DNA of 64,000 nt, from NCBI GenBank assembly GCA_947034895.1, contig OX344764.1:71777348-71841347 (forward strand), in the 5' to 3' direction. This document shows positions 10,043 to 21,255 of this stretch, one piece after another. The notes below the pieces were generated by a model. The model was not told the DNA's origin. It did no database searches and worked only from the letters and a program-made list of their open reading frames with translations. Both the position numbers and the translations under genes were made by a program. Origin of the DNA: Rhytidiadelphus loreus. Lineage: Eukaryota > Streptophyta > Bryopsida > Hypnales > Hylocomiaceae. The number at the start of each line of letters is the position of its first letter. Positions within the stretch are counted from its first letter, which is position 1.

Positions 10043-10261
10043 CAGGGTTGCAATTCAGGAGGACAACTGCGACTGTGTCGGAATTCCGACGGCCAAGGCA
10101 GCGTCGGAATTCCGACGCCGGAATTTACCCCGAGGTAAATCGGACGGACAGCTACGTTTTACCCAGCGTCCCCCGCGTCCGTCACGTCTGGACGTCCTCG
10201 CGTCCGGACGTCCGCTTTTTGGACGTGATTTTGGGCTGGACGCTCCAATTCGTCAACCCTG
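10043..10261. mobile_element. 219-bp GC-rich hAT-like MITE
   Basis: The ends are perfect 8-bp inverted repeats, CAGGGTTG and CAACCCTG. CAGGG is typical of hAT termini. Flanks read GTTTCAAC and, allowing the last G to belong to the target, GATTCAAT (6 of 8 match), as expected for an aged 8-bp duplication. A paralogous segment at about 26385-26410 lacks the insert. Inside, the 14-bp palindrome GTCGGAATTCCGAC occurs at 10077-10090 and 10103-10116, followed by several GGACGTCC palindromes. The CCGACGG theme recalls arrays A and B, so the nearby transposase may be able to act on it; that is inference. Confidence 0.7.
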
Positions 10262-10580
10262 ATTCAATTTTCCACAATAAAGATGTAAAATTCAAAACTC
10301 TGTGATGCAAAAAATTTAATTTAAGAAGGTTCAAAGCCAAATAATCTAGTCCCATAATGTATTGAAAAACTTGTTTTTTTAATTTTAAAAGCAAATATCT
10401 TGCAATCTATGTAGTTAGAATTTCTAAAAAAAATTCCACACATTTTCATACTAATTAGGTATAAGATCCTGCCATTAGATGTGCAAAAAAAATAATTTTC
10501 AATTTTTCTCTCTTTGCTATAGAAATGGCAGTTTGGAGTGTTTTTTTGAAGAAAAAAAGTCTTGGTCCTTTAGGGGTTAA
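10262..10580 (-). mobile_element. Truncated TTAA-flanked TIR element (copy P0)
   Basis: This is homologous to the last about 310 bp of the element at 25762-26715. It ends at the shared terminus GGTCCTTTAGGGGTTAA. The other end is missing, and the 219-bp MITE abuts the truncated side. Confidence 0.65.
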
Positions 10581-10599
10581 GGTGAGGATGTGTGATGTA

Positions 10600-10930
10600 A
10601 CAAGAAAGTAGAATTGTTAATTAAAATGTGTTTTGGATCTCAATCCTCAACGTTGAAAAACTCAGAGAATTTAATTGATTTTTTTATTAACTCTTTTAAT
10701 TCAACGATAACATCATGCTGCCATGTAACTAAATCCTTGAAGTATGTTCCATTAAAATTTCAAAGTGAAAAACTCACTAACAATAAGACATGGATCTTAA
10801 GACTTTGTATCAAAGGATTTTCTTGCGGCTTTGTATTTGTCACATTAGGGGAGATTTCAGCTACTTCGGAGACTGTTTCAGGGTTGTTCCCATTGTTGGA
10901 AACCAGTCTTGTACAGTTAGAATATGATAA
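10600..10930. repeat. Old duplicated segment and MITE fragment
   Basis: About 10616-10848 matches 27030-27250 in the same orientation; both include a stretch about a locally repeated CCTTGAAGTATGTT. From about 10860 to 10905 the sequence (GGAGACTGTTTCAGGGTTGTT) instead resembles one arm of the foldback element at 55473-55698, so a fragment of that family sits here. Confidence 0.5.
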
Positions 10931-11745
10931 TATTAAAAAAAATTAAAATTAAAAAATACATGAAATTCTAAATTCTAAATTTTAAGAAAAAAATTTAAAA
11001 TATATTAAAAAATTATATCTGACGTGGCCGTCTTAGTGTTCCAATTGTATACTTTGTTGGCTCTGGATTCTTTGGATTACTACACACCTCTAATTGAGAA
11101 GTACCATAATCCATGACCTTGAATATGCGATGAAGATCCAAATCCTCCATATGTATTGAGTTGTACAAAATATTATCAGGTTTCAAGTCAAGATGAGCAA
11201 CTTGCATGTCATGAAGGTAATACACACCCTTGGCAATTTGGTACATGATATCAATTGCAAGATGATAGAATAAAGGTCTCTTTTCATTCTTCAATATGGT
11301 AGACAAGCTTGATTCTATAAGCTCCATCACCAAATACATCTCAACCCTTTCATCTTTCTCAACAATTTCATTAAGATTTTTGTTAGTCCCACAACCAACA
11401 AATTGGACAAGATTGGGATGGCTCAAGCTTGCCAAGATGCCAAGCTCCTTTTGAGAATTGATGAGAAATTTTGGATTGCCTTCCAACACCTTTGTAGCAC
11501 ATACAAGGCCCAACCAATTTGATTTGAACACATCTCCAAAACCACCTTTCCCTATTTTTTTAATTAATTTTGGTGTCGTGAAATTATTTGGAACTTCCAA
11601 TGCATCCAAGTCACCACCATCAACTCTATCCAAATTTCTAAGTCTCAATAAGAGATATTGTGCTATTTCATAATCGTCAAATTCTTCTCCCTGAAGTACA
11701 AGTTCAAGCTTCTTCTTCAATAATTGCCCATCTTCAAGGACTTGT

Positions 11746-12435
11746 GGGTGATTGCAAGAAAGACCGAACGATTTTGGTAGCGTTTGGTCAAAAACTGTGT
11801 TTTTTCTGGTCCAGTACTAGAAGTACTAGGAGTACTACAAAATGGAGCAATCTCAGCCGTTGATCTGAAAAATCAATGGCCAATAGTACTTTTGAATACT
11901 TTATAATACTGAAACAGTACTACTTAAAAAAAATGACAGTTTGTCACAGAAAGTAGATAAAATTAAGTATAAATTAATAAAAAGTAGAAAGTCATGAATA
12001 AAAATTAAAAAAAATTGGCCATTTATAAAGATTTGATAGTGATTACATTTCACCAAAAACTAGAAGTTGAAACCATCATAAATGTTTGGAGTGTTATGCG
12101 CAAGGGAACCCTATTTGCATGCATGTTGAGGACCAAAAATTGTGTTTTTTTTAATTCCCTTTGGTGGGCACATGCTCATCTAGTGTGGAATAGCCCACAA
12201 AAAATTCAAGTGAACATCATAATTTTTGGATGCTCCACAGTACTAAAACCCCCTAAACCGCAGTGTGACAAATTAGCTAATTTATGAAAAATAATGAATC
12301 TAACGATTTCTCAGTTAGCCATCTTCAATAAAAATTTCAAGTCCATTGGCTTCATTTTCCGAAAGTTATGATTGATGGCAACTCAGTCACTTCAATTGTG
12401 ACGCCAAATAGGACTGGTCTTTCTTGCAATCACCC
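11746..12435 (+). mobile_element. 690-bp TIR element with 4-bp TSD, copy A (in the PNL pseudogene)
   Basis: The ends are GGGTGATTGCAAGAAAGAC and its inverse, flanked by TTGT at 11742-11745 and 12436-12439. It has no coding capacity. It shares its whole length with copies at 13840-14564 and 44534-45242. The 4-bp target duplication is found in all three. Superfamily is unassigned; TSD length alone does not settle it. Confidence 0.9.
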
Positions 12436-12445
12436 TTGTTCATAG

Positions 12446-12670
12446 GGCCAGGGAGAACTGACCCCCTCGCTCGGCCCTGCGGGCAAACCCTGGAATTATT
12501 TATTTTTCGTACATAAACTTTTTTGCAAAATTTTAATTCATTTTTGCGATCAGAGACCCCAAATTAGTCTAGGGAAGTCGGTAGTATACCCTAGAACGGC
12601 CCAAAATAGGGGCTTTTTTTTTACATGCACCCCTGGTAAGGACGAGCGAGAGGGTCAATCCACCCTGATC
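12446..12670. mobile_element. 225-bp hAT-type MITE in the PNL pseudogene
   Basis: It is flanked by a perfect 8-bp duplication GTTCATAG (12438-12445 and 12671-12678). Inverted ends of about 30 bp share CAGGG, TGACCC and CTCGCTCG. An 8-bp TSD with CAGGG near the end is typical of hAT. It sits 10 bp from copy A, within the same former codon run. It is non-coding. Confidence 0.88.
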
Positions 12671-13337
12671 GTTCATAGTTAGCTGCATCAAATTGAATAC
12701 GTAAGATATCATTTGATTGATTTGAATGATAGAATAAGTAAATTTTACATGATGTATCATAACAACACTTCAAATCTAAAAGTAACTCACGAAAAGTTTC
12801 TTTGTTTTGGAGTTGAAATACAACCAAATGACACCATCGCTCTTGTTTAGTGCAGTTTTTTCTCATAATCTCTATTTTTTTTTTAAGATAATACAACTCT
12901 TCAAAAGTAGATTGGAACTTGAGATCCTCAGTAGCATTTGACAACATTTTGTCAATCCCTTTCATGGCTACTATGAGCTTGCCAAAAAGATGTACAAATT
13001 GATTTTTATTCAAGACTTTCTTCTTTGTAGATGCTTCCATATCCTTCAAGCATTTCTCAAGTCTTGGTATATCATTGCATAGTCTTTTACAATACTCACT
13101 TTGCACTTGTAAAAAATCCTTGTCTTTCTTGTAAAGAATTTTATATATATTGTCAATGAAGTATCTTGCTTAGATGTATAGAAAGCAATATCCTATGATA
13201 TTGAATAATTTAATCAAGCATGTTCTATAAATGAAACTCCATTGAACATTACTAGTAGACTTGTATATCTATTGAAATTTGGATACATATTCATTAGTTT
13301 GATCATATAATCAAATGCTTAAAACAAGATTGGTTGT

Positions 13338-13459
13338 ACAATTCAATGTAAATCAAATAGAAAACAATACAAAGAATTTAGTAATTTGAGCAATATTGAC
13401 AATTCAATGTAAATCAAATAGAAAACAATACAAAGAATTTAGTAATTTGAGCAATATTG
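13338..13459. repeat. Two identical 61-bp tandem units
   Basis: The unit beginning ACAATTCAATGTAAATC is repeated at 13338 and 13399, with no difference that I can see over 61 bp. It lies in intron 1 of the PNL pseudogene. Identity implies a recent duplication or slippage event. Confidence 0.9.
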
Positions 13460-13839
13460 AATTCTATCATGCAATTAACAACACTTGCTAAATAACATTT
13501 ATGGTCACCAAGTAGACCATGCAATACCCATACATTTCCAAAAGATTGCCATAATTGTGGAGAAGGTATCGATCCACATCAAAAAGCACACCATTTCAAT
13601 CAACGAATGGTGTGACACCAAAATTCTATATAGCTTCAAATAAAATCCAAACAAAATAGTTAGAAAATAACATCTAAATCCATAAAAATGATTTCAGAAG
13701 GAAAACCATATCAAATCAAGCAAGCAATTCCTACATAAATCTAGTATTATACAATAATAATAAAAGTTAAAATATACCACATTCTTATCCACTTTTTCAA
13801 GGCACATGCCATAATCTTAGAATTATAATTTGTGAATAT

Positions 13840-14564
13840 GGGTGATTGCAAGAAAGACCAAACGATTTTGGTAGCGTTCGGTCAAAAACTGTGTTTTTTC
13901 GGTCTAGTACTACGAATTCTACGAATACTACAAAATGGAGCAATCTCAACTGTTGATCTGAAAAATCAACACCCAATAGTACTTTTGAGTACTTTATAAT
14001 ACTGAAACAGTATTACTTAAAAAAAATGACAGTTTGTCATAGAAAGTAGATAAAATTAAGTATAAATTAATAAAAATTATAAAATCATGAATAAAAAAAA
14101 AATTAAAAATTGTCCATTTATAAAGACTTGATAGTGATTACATTTCACCAAAAACTAGAAGTTGAAACCATCATGAAAGTTTGGAGTGCTATGCACAAGG
14201 GACCCCTATTTGCATGCATGTTGAGGACAAAAAATTGTGTTTTTTTTAATTCTCTTTGGTGGGCACATGCCCATCTAGTGTGGGAATAGGCCACAAAAAG
14301 TCAAGTGAACATTATGTTTTTTGAATACTTCACAGTACTAAAAACCCTAAACCGCAAAGTGTGACAAATTAGCTAAATTGATATTTAATTATAAAATTAT
14401 TTTTCAATTTTTTTGAAAAATAACAAATCTCATGTTTTCTGAATTAGCAATCTTTCATAAAAATTTCAAGTCCATTGGCTTCAATTTCCAAAAGTTACGG
14501 CCAAAACCAACTCCGTCACTTCAATTGTGACACCTCATAGGACCAGTCTTTCTTGCAATCACCC
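13840..14564 (+). mobile_element. 725-bp TIR element with 4-bp TSD, copy B
   Basis: It belongs to the same family and orientation as 11746-12435. The ends GGGTGATTGCAAGAAAGAC and its inverse are flanked by ATAT at 13836-13839 and 14565-14568. It is non-coding. Confidence 0.9.
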
Positions 14565-14568
14565 ATAT

Positions 14569-16627
14569 TGCAAGAACAATTTCATGATGTGCATTATCTT
14601 TTAAAAGAACTGGAGAGAACCATGCATAAGACATTGCACGTATTCGTCTTTTAGAATTCAAATTGCTAAAATTTGGTACAACATAAGCTAGTAGATTAGT
14701 AATTTGACAATGACCATCTTCCATTTGAATTTCATTTCACTATATAAATATTATGATGCTCAAATACAACACCATGGACTTGGAATATGTGACAATTTTG
14801 TGACTTCTAGACATGCTAGAGGTATAGAAATGAATCAAATTGGGAGTACTATGAGTCATTGGACCCAAATCAATACAAAGATAAACTTTGTCATTGTTGT
14901 ATACTTCAATTCATATACCTTCTATGTCAAATACACAAAATCACTATACTTTAAACAAAATTTGGAAATTTGCTCACAAAAACTCTACTAGAAGATTGAA
15001 ATTTTAAAATTTACAACAATAGAACATGGAAATTGCATTTCAAACTATGACAAAAAAAAATCTTGATCATTACATTAGAAATGTTTGATGCCCTTGATCC
15101 AAAATTTTACTTCCTAAATTTTCAAATGGGTGAAAGTGAATATACATTCAACACCATATTCCCTTTCACCCATCCACAAAGACCTTGTCCAATTCTAATA
15201 TATAATGAGAAAATTTGCAACTCCAATCCATTAACTTCTAAAATTACTATCAATTTAGGTAGGCAATACAAGTTTCAACAAACATGTGGTAGTAATATTT
15301 TCAAATTAATTAATTAAATGATAATGAGTTTCTATCTCAAAATGACAAATGCCTCATATCTTGTATTAAAGATGAAAATTTCTAGAACATACGAACAAAG
15401 CTAAAGAAGTTCTCTAATCAATTTCCATTTTTGCACTTGCATTGATGTTTTAATGCACAAAGTAAACATGATGACATTTCATGCTTGAAGGTAATGTCTT
15501 CCAATTGGAAGACCAAACCTATACCACTCTACAATCCAAAAAGGTAAGAGATCCTACAACAAAGGTATACATTGGATTCTTCAATGGACCAAAAACAAAC
15601 AATTCAAAGTAGGGATACTCTTAAAAACTTGTCAATCCAGCTTCAAAATTTTCATAACCATTTTAAAGAGTTCCACAAATAAGAATAAAGGTGGGTTGGA
15701 TTTGAATTTTTTTATAATAACAACATAATAATATACCTCAAGCCATGAACAATTCTTAAATTCAAACTCTAGTTACAAAAAAAATCATTTAATAACAAAA
15801 AAAAACAATTGAACAAAGTTGAATGAACACACATGTATCAAACTACCAATTGCTATAATAAAGGAGCTATACACAATTTCATTTTATACATTGTGTCAAT
15901 TAATTAATTCAAGGTGAACATAAAATTTCACTCATAGAAACTAGGGCTAATTACAATATTGGACTATTATCCAACTCCAATTTTGATAACTCATGATTCT
16001 AACGTATGTATGCATTTGAAAAAGAAAATTTTAAATTTCAAGACAAGTGCAAGATAAACAACGGTACCTTTGGAAGAGTACAAACCTATCCCTCCACCTC
16101 ATATATACTAATTAAAGTTATCTTACAAAGTAATGACCACCATTAAACCACTACTATTGCCCTTTTTCACTAAAATATATGCAACAAAAAGTGACACTAG
16201 AAAAGATTATCATAAACAAAATGATAATACTTTTTCATTTCTTCAAATCAAAATCAAAATTAATATCCCCAAAGGCAATATTTTGATAGTATACAATAGG
16301 ATTCAAAATTTATTGGTAGCTAACATCAATCTACATAGACAACATCAAAGAAAATTTTCAAGTGGAATATTTACATATATGTTGCAATTGGTTGCATCAT
16401 TCTAACTTATCCACCATGTAAACCACTCACTATCCCAAATCTCATGAACATGCAGTCAATGGTATGTAGTGTCATATATTTTGAAAAAATTAGAAATGCA
16501 ATATTTGACATAGAGTTTTTTAAGACATATCTTACCTTATAAGTAATAAGACTAATCTAGCTCAATCCACATCAAGGATCACTTGGCAAGTAGTTCCTTC
16601 TTTGTTATTCATTAACTTTCAAAAAAA
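14569..16627. other. AT-rich gene-free stretch
   Basis: I see no conserved coding region, clear repeat boundary or RNA gene. Short open frames here have no family signature. Confidence 0.4.
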
Positions 16628-16691
16628 TGTGGCTAGTGCTTGTATTTTATTTTCTACAATGAAATTCCATTTCATTTTTTAAAAAAGAAGA
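16628..16691 (+). mobile_element. LINE-like 3' tail fragment
   Basis: The sequence GCTTGTATTTTATTTTCTAC followed by CAATGAAATTCCATTTCATT and an A-rich tail matches the tail of the retroposed insert at 27915-28091. This is typical of 3' ends of 5'-truncated plant LINE copies. No duplication was identified. Confidence 0.45.
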
Positions 16692-16699
16692 AGAAAACA

Positions 16700-17900
16700 C
16701 CTCCTTTTTTGTCCAAAGACTTTCTTTTGACCAATAATTCTCTAAGAATTTCAAAAGAATATTTTGCGATGGATCTCCATTTTTCAATGGATGAAATTGA
16801 TGAATTGCAATAGAGTCTTAGACAATATTACTCCTTCGAATGAATGAATGCTTTTGGATGAAAAAACTATTTCAATTCATATTTCATCCACATCCATGGT
16901 GATAAATTAGTGTATTGTGAGAGACCCAAAATAAATGAAAAATGAAGTCCCGAATTTACCATCACTCTTCTCGAGAATTCATAGTCAAATGTGTCCAGAG
17001 CTATCAATGTGTACACTCTTCATTGACAATTCTTGTGAGGTCCAAATCCTCCATCTTTGCAAATATTTGTAAGTTTAATCATCCTTGGTACATAGCATTG
17101 TAGCCGTTCATTTGCTAAGCCAAATTCTTCCACCAATTGGCAACAAAACTCTACATATTGAGGGACTCAATGTTAGGGTATACTATGTTCAACAAATTCA
17201 CCCATGAAAGAGCACCAACTCTCTATTGACAAACTTTTGTAGAACATCACAAGTAATGAAGTGCAACTCTAGTATCACCCCTAGAGCTATTGTACAATTG
17301 CAAGTAGAGCCTTGTTGTTGGCTACTAAACCTAGTTGCAACAAGTACCAAACACAAGAACCTACTGAGGCTAAGAACACCTATAACAACAATTCCAAGAT
17401 GCAAAATTCACTCACACAGTATCCCCAAATGACACCCTAAATCTTGCTGAAATCTTGCATTCAAGTGCTACCAAAACCCCACCAAATCGAAAGCAAGGAA
17501 ATGCAAGGAACCACGTTTAGACTCACTCTTCAATACTTAAATGCCCAAGGCCTTTTGGGTTTAAAAACATCATAGCTTTTGAAGTGTTATAGATCTAAAC
17601 GTCACTAAGGTATAGAAATCTCAATCATACAATCTTATAGTGTACATGCTATAGAGGATGTGAATCAAATTTGGAGTCATTTGGCCACATAGATTGCAAG
17701 ATTATAATGTTTTAGTGTTGAAAAGAATGCTGAAATTTTCCTAACACATTCAAGGCTGAAATTTGATTTCTAAACCTACTCAAATGGAAAAAAAATTTGA
17801 CTATAAAGTGCTTCAAAATCAACATCGGTGAAAGAAAATATCATTCAATTGACTCATTGTGTCTACAACATGGTTTTGAAATGTCAAAAAATAGCAAGAA
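16700..17900. other. AT-rich gene-free stretch
   Basis: No gene is recognised. A few A/T homopolymer runs and weak repeats occur. Nothing else is supported. Confidence 0.4.
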
Positions 17901-17939
17901 AACTTGCTGAAAACACATCTAAGGCTAAACCTCCTTCAA

Positions 17940-18440
17940 CTAAAATGATTCTTGGTCACTCATAACTTCTTGGATTAATATGAAATCTTAACCACACAAA
18001 CTAGACTCGTATTTGCAACTTTTCCAAAAAGAAAATTTGGAAACAAACACTGTATGAAGAAACAAGTTGCCAAAGTTCACCCTAATAGAAAAATGTCTGG
18101 ATTTTGAACTTCAAGTTGCTCCCAAACATTCAAAACAACTTGGATTGACATGAAAATTTTACCACAATAACTAGACTCCAAGGGGAACATAACCCAATAA
18201 ATTTTTTATTGAAAACTAACATTGGGTGAAAGAGATACAAGCCCCCAAAGTTGTAGTCATCAAAATGCAGTTTGATAAAACTCAAATTGAACCCATGAAC
18301 TTTGAATGGCTTTGAAAAGTACACCTTGTATTATCTAAAAAATTTATCACACAAACTAGAAGAGAGTAGTGCACAAATTAACCAACAAGTTTTATTGAAT
18401 TCAAACATGGGATGCAAAAGTAACAACACTTCAAATTAAA
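17940..18440. repeat. Diverged tandem repeat, unit about 165-190 bp
   Basis: Three related blocks begin at about 17968, 18134 and 18321. Each shares a TTGGATTRATATGAAA-like start, then CACAMAAACTAGA, then AAATTTTTATTGAA-like sequence and an AACATKGGRTGAA-like end. The copies are strongly diverged. This may be a remnant of a satellite or of a repetitive retrotransposon region. Confidence 0.4.
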
Positions 18441-18479
18441 CTTCTAGACTATGTGATTCTAGACACTTTTAGTCCCCAG

Positions 18480-19303
18480 AGCGCTTCGGGACTAAGTGCG
18501 TATACCTTACTGCCGTGAGGATCCAAGAGCACCTGGGGTCGTCTCTCTTGCTTTTCAGACACTCCAGCGACGAAATGACACAACGCAGCAGTACTCCACA
18601 GGCAAGAACAACATCACATGTATGAGAGCAGTTGGTCTCGTCTTATCCTCCCTGTGTGCATAAGCTCATAGGACGTAAGGTAACTTCGGCGACGCCGTAC
18701 GTCGCTCGAGAACTACCAGCAAACAGATGCAAAACAGATGTAAGACAGAGGGGAAAGAGCAGACAAGTCGGAGAGGGTCACTGAGGTTTGGGGGAGACGA
18801 TGCGCGTCGCCAGAAGAGGGCCAACCGGGAATCTGGGACGATGGTGGGGTAGCTGTGGCCACGAGTGGTAGCAATGGCACCACCAATTCCAGTCCCCACG
18901 TGAAGAATAATGTTGTATAAGGGCGACGCAAGATTGTCTGCACGTTGCGCAGGAGCGCGTGAAGTGACTGGGGAGTCGCTGGCCGGGGACTGTCTGTACA
19001 GACAGGTGTGGTAATAAAGCTTTGGTAACAACGGTGGTGTGTCTGTCTGTAGTAGTGGCACTAAACTTATTGAATATTGATAGTCTGTAGTAGCCGGCTT
19101 CCCACAATGGGGAGTTTCTTCTGTTGCCTTTGCGGCTCGCCTTGGGGTGTGCACCTGGCTTGCAGTTAAGGTTAGTTTGTGTGACATTTGAACTGCTGTC
19201 TGAAAACAAAATAATTATCGGCGAGTACTTGTTCCTTTGGTCCGATGTATTGTTTCCTCTATCAATGGAAATTGTCCATGTGTTAAAAAAAAAAAATAGT
19301 TTA
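18480..19303 (+). other. GC-richer tract ending in a poly(A) run; possible retroposed copy
   Basis: The block is clearly richer in G+C than its surroundings and stops at a 12-base A-run (about 19287-19298) after CAATGGAAATTGTCC, a layout that suggests a retroposed transcript or a 5'-truncated LINE. Overlapping open frames on both strands show no family signature. No target duplication was found, so an expressed non-coding gene is also possible. Confidence 0.35.
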
Positions 19304-20755
19304 TAGTAGCCTGGAAGGGCTTTTCCAATTCATTTCAAGAGTAGCCATATAAGAAGATATGTTCACTATAGGGGACCTTTTTCAAGGATGCCAAAGGGAC
19401 CCCTTCCTCATTAGTAAACAATGTTATGTGTCAATCAAGAAGCAAGACTAATGGTTTCTGAGTGTGCATCGTTACTTTGCCCCCCTCGGTGAATTAACTA
19501 AGGTCCTGGCTTAGCGTGATAATATGTCATCATTGAGTCACAATTATTCCCTGAGTGACACTAATCAACCCTTTCATGGATGTTATCCAATTTGAGGCTG
19601 CATTTTAGGGCTACCCAAACCTCTTCTATTTTAAAATGTTTATTGCACTAAGGTAGAAACACCCCAAAGCATCCGTCCTCCCATAAATGAACAATAGATT
19701 TCCCTTGAAGAGTCTGTAGATTTTCATTAAAGTGTCCCTTTAAAGTGTCATTAAATTGTCCCCTTAGTTAACAATGATTTTTTGACTGTTGATTTTGTTA
19801 GATTTCAGTTTCAAGACCACCTATATGACGGTTTCAGTGGTCTACGGAGTTGTCACTTTGAAAATCTATAGAAATACATGCCATATTCAAAAAAATCTAA
19901 TTTTTCTTTTGAAAATTCATGATTTTCAATTGCTAATACTACAAAAAAAATTATATTTATGAAAAGGTGACTTCAACTATGTTGGATTTCTTTTTTGAGG
20001 TTTCGGGTGTTTCCACCGTAGGACGGCTCTAATTTTATTTTTTTTAATTTGGAATCATTCAAGGGTTAAGGTAGAATGCTGTGAAATCAAGTGGGCATTT
20101 TGAATCACCCCTAGAAATGGTGCAAAAACAGTGCAGATGGATTTCCAAATTGAGTTGATTTTTTGACATTAAGAAAACTCATTCAGATTGTTTGGTTTCA
20201 GGACCATGAACAGTCCATAGGGGCTCCATATATGTACGTTTTGTAATTGAAGAGAATGCTATTAAAAAGCACAGACAAAAATTCAGATGCTACCAATTAA
20301 ATGCAATAAACTTTAGGGAAGGTCATAAATGAAAATGGCAAGTGTAACAGTGATTGCCTAGCAAGTAAGTAAGATATTGATTTCAATAATGAATGCAATC
20401 CATTACAAAGAGTTGCTCCATTTTTGACACTCTCTGTGTGATTTCTACAACTTCGATGAACATGGCTAGCTTCATGTCAGTCAATTTTGGGATTCACCTG
20501 CTCCATTCAAGGCCACACTCCAGTTCATGATTCATGCAGCCTATGCGCACATATAGCGCCCTATGCCCCTTTCCATTCAGAAAATCACTGTAAATTCAAT
20601 ATCACTCCGAATATTATGAAAAAAAAGTACTTGCACTGTTTTCAATTTCTCTTCTTGTGATAATTAATTCGAAATATTTCGACATGCTGGTGCCGAACCA
20701 CACCTATTTCTCTCCTTAGGTCGGTGGTTTCTGAGCCCTCTACCTTATTACGTTT
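19304..20755. other. Gene-free stretch
   Basis: Mixed AT-rich DNA without a recognisable gene, terminal repeat or RNA. Confidence 0.4.
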
Positions 20756-20995
20756 GTGCGTTTCCCCATGGGGGGCTTTTTGGGAGCTGGGTCCCCAACA
20801 CCCGATGAGAGTGACGCAGCCATGGCCAACTGGGAAGACTAAAGACTTGGACCATGCAATTGCTTCCTGTCAGTACAGACGTGCAGAGTTGCAGGCCATG
20901 CTGTGGAATCCTGAAATCTGACCCAGCGTCTCCACAGCACGGATCCCCAGCATTGGAATCGGTCCTCAGTCCTCACCCTGACAAAGGCTTCGTTA
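20756..20995 (+). repeat. 240-bp dispersed repeat, copy 1 (sister at 52696-52950)
   Basis: The stretch from GCGTTTCCCCATGGGG through GGGAGCTGGGTCCCCAACAC to CTCACCCTGACAAAG is nearly identical to 52696-52950, apart from small indels near GGATCC. Such similarity stands out against the diverged surroundings. It could be a recent mobile insertion, a recent segmental copy, or a conserved promoter or exon. Function is unknown. A MITE follows directly in this copy only. Confidence 0.8.
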
Positions 20996-20998
20996 TAA

Positions 20999-21252
20999 GA
21001 GCATCCCCACCAGTGAGTTCCGTATCCCTAAAGCTTTAGGGAGAGGACCTCGTATGCAAATAGAGATACAGAAATTTCATCGCACCAACCTTTATCCAAA
21101 ACCTGTATCTCTAAAATATACAGATTTCTGTAAAACTCTTCTCCAGTTCTGTATCCAGAGGCTCATATGGAGAACACGCGAGATCCCATCCCTACTTGAG
21201 GTCCCAAGCTTAGTAAACAGATAGAGAAACGGAAGAGCTGGTGGGGATGCTC
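20999..21252. mobile_element. 254-bp Tourist-like MITE
   Basis: Perfect 15-bp inverted ends GAGCATCCCCACCAG and CTGGTGGGGATGCTC are flanked by TAA at 20996-20998 and 21253-21255. A TAA duplication fits the PIF/Harbinger (Tourist) type. The sister repeat at 52696-52950 lacks it, which gives an empty site. Confidence 0.85.
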
Positions 21253-21255
21253 TAA

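Larger units (their letters stand above)
11037..13594 (-). pseudogene. PNL (kinase-NBS-LRR) resistance pseudogene
   Basis: This is a paralogue of the gene at 55959-63550. Exon 1 (13594-13518) encodes a similar short hydrophobic N-terminus (MVCFLMWI...). Exon 2 starts at 13128, where the acceptor reads AA instead of AG. It encodes the N-terminal helical region (LEKCLKDMEASTKKKVLNKN...) up to QFDAANYE. Two transposon insertions follow (12446-12670 and 11746-12435). The kinase then resumes with QVLEDG and shows the Gly-rich loop GKGGFGDV, CATKVL, HLDLKPDN and MDYGTS. Homology stops abruptly after YTIGT at about 11037, before the APE motif, so the C-lobe, NB-ARC and repeats are absent. Removing both insertions with one duplication each takes out 927 bp (a multiple of three) and leaves the frame open. 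The gene was therefore probably coding when the elements landed. The truncation and acceptor loss make it non-functional. Confidence 0.85.

Noticed and set aside
1240..10261. A single hAT element spanning the RING gene and the transposase, ending at the CAGGGTTG terminus at 10261
   Set aside because: No matching left terminus was found, and the right-hand CAGGGTTG pair is fully explained as a 219-bp MITE with its own flanks.
18666..19209. Open frames of 143-173 codons in the GC-richer tract
   Set aside because: Several overlapping frames on one strand have equal length, composition follows base content, and no family is recognised.
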